From the NCBI GenBank assembly GCA_947168515.1, contig CAMVMF010000020.1, positions 1 to 49,603 on the forward strand: DNA of 49,603 nt, written 5' to 3'. Below are positions 44,681 through 49,603 of this stretch, piece by piece. The notes under the pieces were generated by a model. It was not told where the DNA came from. It saw only the letters and a program-made list of their open reading frames with translations, and ran no database searches. The number at the start of each line of letters is the position of its first letter. Position 1 is the first letter of the stretch. This stretch comes from an uncultured Bacteroidales bacterium. GTDB taxonomy: Bacteria; Bacteroidota; Bacteroidia; Bacteroidales; P3. Made by a program: the position numbers and the translations under genes.

Positions 44681-44821
44681 ATGGACCTCACAGCACAGAT
44701 TCCCGACATCACCGTCGGCCGCGCGGCCAACGCGCCCCATTACGAGTACATGACCACCTTCGGCAAGCGCACCGCCGAGCTGCCCGTCGACATCGAGCTC
44801 TGGCACCGCGCAGGTGTTTAA
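44681..44821 (+). pseudogene. Truncated gene cut by the GxxExxY element
   Basis: ATG 44681 opens a 46-codon frame of normal coding character (MDLTAQIPDITVGRAANAPH..., PVDIELWHRAGV). It is cut exactly where the left inverted repeat of the adjacent element begins (44817). I do not recognise the family; the downstream part is not visible after the right repeat at 45320, so the rest was lost. Confidence 0.55.
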
Positions 44822-45320
44822 CACGAATTGCCACGAATTAACCATTAATTATTTGGTATATGAATATTGTCAGACACAAGGTAATAATTTACTCTATCAA
44901 AGGCACTGCAATGGAGGTTCACCGAGAACTGGAGGCAGTCTGTTGGAACCCATTTACAACGAGGCACTCTTTCTGGAGCTGCAAGATAGGGGAATCAAAT
45001 GTGAGAGGGAAAAACAGGTGCAGTGCTTCTATAAAAACCATCAACTTGAAAAGTCTTATCAAAAGGATTTAGTAGTGGAAGACGTGATTGTGGAGCTAAA
45101 GTCGGTAAGCGAATTGATACCAGCACACCGTGAGCAGTTATTCAATTATCTGCGTCTGACGCGCATGCCAATGAGGTTGCTGATAAACTTTGGCCAGCCA
45201 AGCCTGCAAGGCGAACGATATGCGTATTTCAAGGATGACAATGGATGTGTACTTGTCGGCCGAGATATGAATCTGGTGTACTAATAATTAATGAATAATT
45301 ACATGGCAATTCGTGTTAAA
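44817..45320. mobile_element. 504-bp element with 17-bp terminal inverted repeats carrying a GxxExxY gene
   Basis: TTTAACACGAATTGCCA at 44817-44833 is exactly inverted at 45304-45320. Weaker symmetry continues inward (CATTAATTA on both sides). The only content is the GxxExxY frame. The left end truncates a coding frame, so this is probably an insertion. I see no transposase and no clear target duplication. Confidence 0.65.
44860..45284 (+). pseudogene. GxxExxY-family protein (PD-(D/E)XK-like) with frameshift
   Basis: The N-terminus (MNIVRHKVIIYSIKGTAMEVHREL) is in one frame. After about 44930 the match continues in another frame as GGSLLEPIYNEALFLEL, KCEREKQVQCFYKN, DLVVEDVIVELKSVSEL and HREQLFNYLRLTRMPMRLLINFGQ. 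Restoring one G in CTGGAGGCAG would rejoin them, giving the family's GxxLLExxY motif and the D...ELK nuclease-like core. Without it the product is broken. Members are common single genes in Bacteroidota, of unknown function. Confidence 0.8.
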
Positions 45321-45504
45321 AGAAACCGACCGCCGCGGAGCCGACCGAGGCGTGAAAACGCGCTCCGCATATATGCGCTGTGAAATTGCACGAATAAAAC
45401 GCCCATTCGCAAGAGCGAGAGCAATGAAAGCTTGCTCGCATTGCCGAGCCGCAGAATGGTGTGCGAAGCAAACAGATTGAACAGAAACAATAAACATAGA
45501 CATA

Positions 45505-45729
45505 ATGGAAATAATTGCTATAGTTTTTTTTGTGATATGGTTTGTCTCGGGGTGCTACATCGGTTATTCAGTGAACCATTATTACGACGAACTGTGGTAC
45601 TCCCCATTTGATATTGTGAAATACTGGAGAATGTGTAGAAAAGAAAAGGATAAGTATCAAATATGGATTCTAATCATCAACATCTCCGCTTTTGTCATCG
45701 GTGTCATTGCTTATGTACTGATTGATTAA
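45505..45729 (+). CDS. Small two-helix membrane protein
   Basis: 74 residues. Membrane segments are at about 1-20 (IIAIVFFVIWFVSGCYIGYS) and 52-72 (WILIINISAFVIGVIAYVLI), joined by a basic cytoplasmic loop with YWRMCRKEKDKY. No family recognised. It is preceded by GAAACAATAAACATAGACAT directly before the ATG, a leader shared in form with several following genes. The 184-bp gap before it (45321-45504) has hairpins and no gene. Confidence 0.6.
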   Translation: MEIIAIVFFVIWFVSGCYIGYSVNHYYDELWYSPFDIVKYWRMCRKEKDKYQIWILIINISAFVIGVIAYVLID

Positions 45730-45777
45730 AGCGTCAACAAAAATGAAACAACAGAATGAACGGAAACAATAAACACT

Positions 45778-46194
45778 ATGTCCCACAACATCAACCGCCG
45801 TCCCAACTACCCGACAAAGGGCAGTAATAAAAATCTGCAGGCCAAAGCCAAACGTAAGAAGATTGGACTAGGCATCCTGCGCTGGTCCCCTGTATGGATT
45901 TCAGCGCTGGTTGTGTTGGTGGCTATAGTTCAGGCACGAATACAATTCCATAGGATTGAGCAGGACTCAGTCAAGACTACTGCACGCGTTGAGAAAACAT
46001 ATACTGTTAGCGGTGGCCGCAAGTGCGATTACTATGTGTCGTATTATTTCTACGTTGACGACAGCTTGTATCACGGCAAAACACAATTGAAGAAGTCGGT
46101 CTGGGAGAAGTTCGCCCCTCACGACCCAATAGAGATTGCCTACGAGAAAGGCAACCCGTCCAACAGCAGCTGGGCAGGCTATCACAAGGATTGA
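45778..46194 (+). CDS. DUF3592-like membrane protein, paralogue 1
   Basis: 138 residues. A basic cytoplasmic N-terminus (MSHNINRRPNYPTKG) is followed by one membrane helix (about 35-52) and an extracytoplasmic beta domain: TTARVEKTYTVSGGRKCDYYVSYYFYVDDSLYHGK, then EIAYEKGNPSNSSW. Both ends are clearly related to 46821-47243 (MGHNKDRRPTYP, VGDSLYHG, ITYEKDIPSNS). The domain pattern resembles DUF3592, whose function is unknown. It lies 48 bp after the previous gene, with the shared GAAACAATAAACACT leader. Confidence 0.65.
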   Translation: MSHNINRRPNYPTKGSNKNLQAKAKRKKIGLGILRWSPVWISALVVLVAIVQARIQFHRIEQDSVKTTARVEKTYTVSGGRKCDYYVSYYFYVDDSLYHGKTQLKKSVWEKFAPHDPIEIAYEKGNPSNSSWAGYHKD

Positions 46195-46205
46195 AACAAG
46201 TAAAT

Positions 46206-46313
46206 ATGCACATAGCAGTCTTTTGCGGCTCGTCGCTGCCGAACAACAAGGAAATCGTTGAGGCCGCCGCGTCTCAACAAAACCACGCCGAGAAATTGAT
46301 GCATAACAAATAA
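46206..46313 (+). pseudogene. LOG-family 5' stub 1
   Basis: The frame MHIAVFCGSSLPNNKEIVEAA is the start of a LOG-family (lysine-decarboxylase-like phosphoribohydrolase) protein. After codon 22 it changes to unrelated sequence and stops at 46313. The PGGxGTxxE nucleotide motif is absent. The sequence after the break (from about 46260) resembles the junction at 43096-43167. Confidence 0.7.
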
Positions 46314-46319
46314 AATAAA

Positions 46320-46403
46320 AGGTATATGAAAAAAGCACCTCCGAGGAAGAAATCGACCAAAAGGTATATGAAAAAAGCACCTCCGAGGAAGAAATCGACC
46401 AAG
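46320..46403 (+). repeat. 42-bp tandem duplication spanning a start codon
   Basis: Two exact or nearly exact 42-bp units (46320-46361 and 46362-46403). Each contains the leader AGGTAT, an ATG and the first 12 codons of the gene. The duplication keeps frame (42 = 14 codons). Confidence 0.9.
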
Positions 46404-46760
46404 AAGAAAAGCAATATAAAGAAAGTTATCTTGATACTCGCCGTGCTGTGTGGCATCGTCGTTTCGATAGCCAAATGCGAGAGGGGGCTTTTCGACCACG
46501 ACAATGCTATGACTGTCAAGGCCGTCATCACCGACGTGAGGCCATTCTACGGCGGAGGATACGGGTCTAAATACAAAGCTGTCTATGAATACTCTGTGAA
46601 TGGAGGCACCTACAATAGTTCGGACCAGATTGACTATGACACCTACAAGAGACTGAAAATTGGCGACACCGTGTCTGTATTGGTAAACAACAAAGATTAC
46701 AACGAAACGGAGCTGCTGCTTGAGCAAGACAAAATACTTAAATTTCATATCGATTTCTAA
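46326..46760 (+). CDS. DUF3592-like membrane protein, paralogue 2, with duplicated start
   Basis: 144 residues from the first ATG, 130 from the second at 46368. Both starts have the same leader because of the 42-bp tandem duplication, so the N-terminus repeats MKKAPPRKKSTKRY / MKKAPPRKKSTKKK. One membrane helix (VILILAVLCGIVVSIA) follows, then an extracytoplasmic domain (MTVKAVITDVRPFYGGGYGSKY, YEYSVNGGTYN, LKIGDTVSVLVNNKDYNETEL) with the same layout as the genes on either side. The very basic N-terminal tail would face the cytoplasm. Function unknown. Confidence 0.65.
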   Translation: MKKAPPRKKSTKRYMKKAPPRKKSTKKKSNIKKVILILAVLCGIVVSIAKCERGLFDHDNAMTVKAVITDVRPFYGGGYGSKYKAVYEYSVNGGTYNSSDQIDYDTYKRLKIGDTVSVLVNNKDYNETELLLEQDKILKFHIDF

Positions 46761-46820
46761 TTCACTTCACGTTGCACAATGAAATTGCACGAATGAAACA
46801 AGAACAATTATCACAAAACA

Positions 46821-47243
46821 ATGGGACATAACAAGGACAGGCGCCCAACGTATCCGGCGGAGAACAAGAAAGGTAAAGGCAAGTCTTTCGTCAAACTGTT
46901 GAAGGATTGGCTCGCTTTTTCTCTCTTAGTGATTTACTTTGTGTTTTTAATCATTTATTCTATTGTTACAATCCACGACAATCACATACGGCGGAATCAG
47001 ATTAAGGACAACCCAGTAGAAACAGAGGCCGTCATTACTCGGATAGGGAAGAAGGAATACTGGAGAGGTCGACACTCAGGAACACCGGTATATTACGACT
47101 ACTATGTTGGAGACTCTTTGTACCATGGTATGATATATGAAAGAAAAGTCAACAATATGAAAGTCGGCCACACTATCAAGATAACCTACGAGAAGGATAT
47201 TCCGTCTAATTCAATGTTTGGGGAAACGCTATCACAGTATTAA
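46821..47243 (+). CDS. DUF3592-like membrane protein, paralogue 3
   Basis: 140 residues. The N-terminus MGHNKDRRPTYPAENKKGKGK matches paralogue 1, followed by one membrane helix (about 32-50) and the domain VETEAVITRIGKKEYW...YYDYYVGDSLYHG...KITYEKDIPSNSMFG. Divergence from paralogue 1 is strong in the middle and weak at both ends. Its stop is 4 bp before the second LOG stub. No enzymatic residues evident; such proteins may be partners of other membrane systems, but this is unknown. Confidence 0.65.
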   Translation: MGHNKDRRPTYPAENKKGKGKSFVKLLKDWLAFSLLVIYFVFLIIYSIVTIHDNHIRRNQIKDNPVETEAVITRIGKKEYWRGRHSGTPVYYDYYVGDSLYHGMIYERKVNNMKVGHTIKITYEKDIPSNSMFGETLSQY

Positions 47244-47247
47244 CACA

Positions 47248-47301
47248 ATGCAGATAGCAGTCTTTTGCGGCTCGTCGCTGCCGAAGGAACAGAAACAATA
47301 A
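47248..47301 (+). pseudogene. LOG-family 5' stub 2
   Basis: 17 codons (MQIAVFCGSSLPKEQKQ). The first 12 match stub 1, then the sequence runs straight into the GGAACAGAAACAATAAACAC leader of the next gene. Confidence 0.65.
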
Positions 47302-47314
47302 ACACAGACAGACA

Positions 47315-47791
47315 ATGAATATACCCGAGAATGCCGTCAAGGTTTACAAGGACACCGCATGGGTGTGGGTCGGCATAATATTTCTGGTCGTCATGTTAGC
47401 GTCATGGGCGTGGGTTTGGTTTGCATACTCGCTCGACATATGGGGATATATATTGCTTGGAGTTGCAGCCGTCAGTTTGCTTCTACACATCATCTATGCC
47501 ATCGTGAACAAAAGAAACACCATTGTCGTCTGTCCCGATTATTTGCGTATAGAACATGTGCAAAGACGGACAAAAGACTACGAATGGGAGGACCTCGGTA
47601 CAATTGACATTGAGTGGTCAAATATCAAACAATTCTCGGAAATATCTTTTCGTGTGGATTATTACTACTACATAATTGTGGAACCGACCAAAGGAATGGA
47701 GTATCGTTTTGCTGTTATGGAACCGACACATCTCTTTCTCAAACGGCAACTGAGGAAGTACCACAAGCAATTTCGAAAGTCGAAGAAATGA
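47315..47791 (+). CDS. Membrane protein with PH-like domain
   Basis: 158 residues. Two membrane helices (about 15-36 and 42-62) form a hairpin. A soluble region follows (NTIVVCPDYLRIEHVQRRTKDYEWEDLGTIDIEWSNIKQFSEI), typical of bacterial PH-like or YcxB-like domains, with a Trp-containing strand before the final helix. The C-terminus is basic (KRQLRKYHKQFRKSKK). Function unknown. It is preceded by the shared A-rich leader and followed by a junction repeat at 47799-47876. Confidence 0.65.
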   Translation: MNIPENAVKVYKDTAWVWVGIIFLVVMLASWAWVWFAYSLDIWGYILLGVAAVSLLLHIIYAIVNKRNTIVVCPDYLRIEHVQRRTKDYEWEDLGTIDIEWSNIKQFSEISFRVDYYYYIIVEPTKGMEYRFAVMEPTHLFLKRQLRKYHKQFRKSKK

Positions 47792-47798
47792 ACCAACG

Positions 47799-47876
47799 GC
47801 TGCCATCCTTACGGACGGCAGCCCTACAACGCCACCCCGCTCACGAGCGCGGTGAAAATGCAGAAATGAAACAACA
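47799..47876 (+). repeat. Junction repeat, copy 1 (two-hairpin type)
   Basis: Begins GGCTGCCATCC, whose GGCTGCC arm pairs with GGCAGCC. A second hairpin follows (CACCCCGCTC...GCGCGGTG), then GAAAATGCAGAAATGAAACA. Related copies are at 48710-48787 and 49501-49578, and a partial one is near 48485. Confidence 0.8.
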
Positions 47877-47908
47877 AATCGAATAAAAACAATAAAATTA
47901 AACAGACG

Positions 47909-48400
47909 ATGAAGAAACTCTTTTTACTCGGCGCGATGGTGTGCGTCCTCGGAATGATGACCGCCAATGTTTCGGCACAAAATGTAACCGAAAGCGACAT
48001 TGTTGGCAAATGGGAATTCAAAGAAGCGCAAAATTTCCAGTCTCCTAACGTTGGCCTGTATCTACATGGAGAACATGCCGCCGTGGGCGAAACGGTGTTC
48101 TCCCTGATGCGCGACATTGAATTCCGCCCCGACGGGACTCTTTCGGTGCAGGTGGCTGTCGACCGAGACCCCGACGGGAACTATATGTTCTCCACCTACG
48201 AGGCGAAATGGAGTATCGGCAAAGATGTCCGCGGCGTGGCTGAAATCACCATCACAACCGAAGATGCAACGGTTGTCTGCCAACTACAGCTGCACGAGGA
48301 CAACATGACCATCACTCCGCCTGCTGTCGAGACATTCCTGTCGTTCAAGTGTCCTAAAGGCATGTCTGCAACTTCATACTTCTACCACCGCAAAAAATAA
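47909..48400 (+). CDS. Secreted lipocalin-like protein
   Basis: 163 residues, with signal peptide LFLLGAMVCVLGMMTANVSAQ. The mature domain starts DIVGKWEFKEAQ, the GxW feature of lipocalin-like folds, and continues as strands (DIEFRPDGTLSVQVAVDRD, YEAKWSIGKDVRGVAEITIT) to FLSFKCPKGMSATSYFYHRKK. It may bind a small hydrophobic ligand in the periplasm or be an envelope-quality protein; I cannot say which. The leader AAAACAATAAAATTAAACAG lies just before the ATG. Confidence 0.7.
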   Translation: MKKLFLLGAMVCVLGMMTANVSAQNVTESDIVGKWEFKEAQNFQSPNVGLYLHGEHAAVGETVFSLMRDIEFRPDGTLSVQVAVDRDPDGNYMFSTYEAKWSIGKDVRGVAEITITTEDATVVCQLQLHEDNMTITPPAVETFLSFKCPKGMSATSYFYHRKK

Positions 48401-48557
48401 CACCTATTCTCAACCCTGCGCCAGCCCCGGCCGCTTTTGACACCGCCTGTCGCGGGGCGCGGAAATTCCAATCGGATTAAAAAAACGGCTGCCATCCTTG
48501 CGTGCTATGGCCAACGACCGTAGCGGAGGTGACGGCAAAGAAAACAGAAACATCACA

Positions 48558-48692
48558 ATGCACATCTCAGTCTTCTGCGGGGCGTCGCTCCCGCACAGCG
48601 AACAAATCACAGAGGCCGCGCGGCAGCTCGGCCGCGCCATCGCCCGCGGCGGCCATCTTCCCATAGTCGAAATAAACGCCTATAAATTATGA
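48558..48692 (+). pseudogene. LOG-family 5' stub 3
   Basis: 44 codons, the longest stub: MHISVFCGASLPHSEQITEA, then ARQLGRAIARGGHLPIV and a stop. It matches the LOG N-terminus up to the GG(H)T-L strand, where an intact protein would continue to YGGG and PGGxGTxxE. A following ATG (48689) opens MNKTNTAILAGG, another short fragment I cannot assign. Confidence 0.7.
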
Positions 48693-48787
48693 GCATGAAC
48701 AAGACAAATACCGCCATCCTTGCGGGCGGCAGCCCTGCAACGCCACCCCGCACCTGTGCGCGGTGAAAATGCACGAATGAAACAACA
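48558..48787 (+). repeat. 230-bp direct repeat, copy 1
   Basis: Contains LOG stub 3, a GC-rich internal palindromic stretch and a junction repeat. Copy 2 is at 49349-49578, with four substitutions and no gaps. Together they bracket the gene at 48820-49347; the repeat period is 791 bp. Confidence 0.93.
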
Positions 48788-48819
48788 AAATGAAGTAAAA
48801 CAATAAACACATTTAGACA

Positions 48820-49347
48820 ATGAAGAAGATAATGGTTTTTGTCGTGATGCTTTTGATGGTCACAATGGGAGCATTTTCGCAGGAAACATTCCGACACAGG
48901 TGGGACTTGGGCGAGAAGATGACGGGAGGAATCTCAGCACCGATGCTGCCCATATTGGGGGCGGAAGTGGATTTCAGCCACCGCGTGTCCGTCACAAGAT
49001 GGCGCTGGGGTGTGGCTCCCGGTCTTCTTTTCTCGGCAGCCGAATATGCAGATGAGACGGAGGAAGAGTTCTTACGGGCTTTTGGCCATTTCTATGTCAA
49101 AGGATATGCCGATTATGCTTTCTGCGTGCCCAGCGAAACAGTGGCATACTATCTCCACGGAGGCATGGCTCCAAGTTGGCTCATGGAAAATATGAACACC
49201 CACATGAACAAAGGACTTTCGGCGATGGGAGAATTAGGGGTAGGTATGGACGGCGGATTTTTCCGTATGGAAATAGATGTCGGGCTTGACAGACGTGGGC
49301 TTATGGGGGTATATTTTTCTTTTGGACTTTATTTTGGGAAAAAATAA
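48820..49347 (+). CDS. Secreted beta-barrel candidate between direct repeats
   Basis: 175 residues, with signal peptide (IMVFVVMLLMVTMGAFSQ). The mature part is a run of amphipathic strands with glycines and aromatic residues (MTGGISAPMLPILGAEVDFS, GVAPGLLFSAAEYA, VKGYADYAFCVPSETVAYYL, MGELGVGMDGGFFRMEIDVG). It ends YFSFGLYFGKK, as expected for a small eight-strand outer-membrane barrel. No family assigned. The whole gene sits between 230-bp direct repeats, and the usual A-rich leader stands upstream, so it looks like a discrete cassette. Confidence 0.7.
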   Translation: MKKIMVFVVMLLMVTMGAFSQETFRHRWDLGEKMTGGISAPMLPILGAEVDFSHRVSVTRWRWGVAPGLLFSAAEYADETEEEFLRAFGHFYVKGYADYAFCVPSETVAYYLHGGMAPSWLMENMNTHMNKGLSAMGELGVGMDGGFFRMEIDVGLDRRGLMGVYFSFGLYFGKK

Positions 49348-49348
49348 G

Positions 49349-49405
49349 ATGAACATCTCAGTCTTCTGCGGGGCGTCGCTCCCGCACAGCGAACAAATCA
49401 CATAG
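49349..49405 (+). pseudogene. LOG-family 5' stub 4
   Basis: 18 codons (MNISVFCGASLPHSEQIT) ending at a TAG where stub 3 has GAG. The nonsense change shows this copy is not under selection for LOG function. Confidence 0.65.
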
Positions 49406-49578
49406 GCCGCGCGGCAGCTCGGCCGCGCCATCGCCCGCGGCGGCCATCTTCCCATAGTCGAAATAAACGCCTATAAATTATGAGCATGAACAAGACAAAT
49501 ACCGCCATCCTTGCGGGCGGCAGCCCTGCAACGCCACCCCGCACCTGTGCGCGGTGAAAATGCAGAAATGAAACAACG
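49349..49578 (+). repeat. 230-bp direct repeat, copy 2
   Basis: Copy of 48558-48787 with four differences (one in codon 2 of the LOG stub, one creating a TAG, two near the end). It ends 25 bp from the window edge, so another cassette or the intact gene may follow. Confidence 0.93.
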
Positions 49579-49603
49579 GATTGAAAACACTTAACTCATA
49601 AAA

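Noticed and set aside
46196..49603. Integron gene-cassette array
   Set aside because: No integron integrase or canonical attC core sites seen. The junction repeats contain LOG gene fragments instead. Kept only as an analogy.

Overview
The window looks like a chromosomal segment of an uncultured, gut- or rumen-type Bacteroidales bacterium (phylum Bacteroidota). The evidence is: repeated TAnnTTTG -7 promoter boxes with little use of Shine-Dalgarno sites; RHS tips carrying the Bacteroidales core (YFGARYMD, WLSVDPLADKYP, LVDPDG); a transketolase encoded as two subunits; a zinc-ligand-free L33 next to a DUF4295 protein; a GxxExxY protein; and an S23-type four-helix-bundle protein. I cannot name a genus.

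Layout. (1) 1-5,140 is an AT-rich accessory island. It holds two orphan RHS toxin tips with different predicted metallopeptidase warheads (an M91-like HExxH zincin and a JAMM/JAB-like domain), secreted or lipoprotein partners that may be immunity proteins, a decapitated tyrosine recombinase, and a recurring GGATT-type hairpin between the modules. (2) 5,285-10,160 holds a ZIP metal transporter, a peroxiredoxin, a C1B peptidase and a queuosine pair (precursor transporter plus QueF) behind a structured leader. These genes are separated by unusual 7-bp-period repeat arrays. (3) 10,210-15,790 is a xylose operon (flavodoxin/ferredoxin protein, xylE, xylA, xylB) with a long leader, a bidirectional terminator and tRNA-Leu(UAG). 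(4) 15,860-36,150 is minus-strand housekeeping: a PepSY-like secreted protein, purA, murB, a patatin with a beta-barrel, MATE, M20 amidohydrolase, ileS (with a swapped GIHH signature motif), a CPBP protease, rpmG, a lysozyme-like membrane protein, nhaD and yidC.

(5) 36,460-42,760 is on the plus strand. A 21-bp perfect palindrome precedes a lipoprotein gene. The two transketolase subunit genes follow, but they are separated by about 2.9 kb carrying a VWA-domain protein, a membrane protein with an in-frame amber stop, and a four-helix-bundle protein with a repeat tail.

(6) 42,800-49,603 is the most unusual part. It is a one-directional series of small genes for lipoproteins, a chagasin-like protease inhibitor, DUF3592-like membrane proteins, a PH-like membrane protein and a small beta-barrel candidate. 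Repeated junction sequences separate them. Four junctions contain the first 17-44 codons of a LOG-family (lysine-decarboxylase-like phosphoribohydrolase) gene, always cut before the nucleotide-binding motif. Two lipoprotein genes share an almost identical leader plus signal peptide but have unrelated mature parts, and the last complete gene is flanked by 230-bp direct repeats with four mismatches. The best reading is a cassette-accumulating locus growing beside the 5' end of a log gene. That is inference from the repeats; no recombinase for it is visible in the window.
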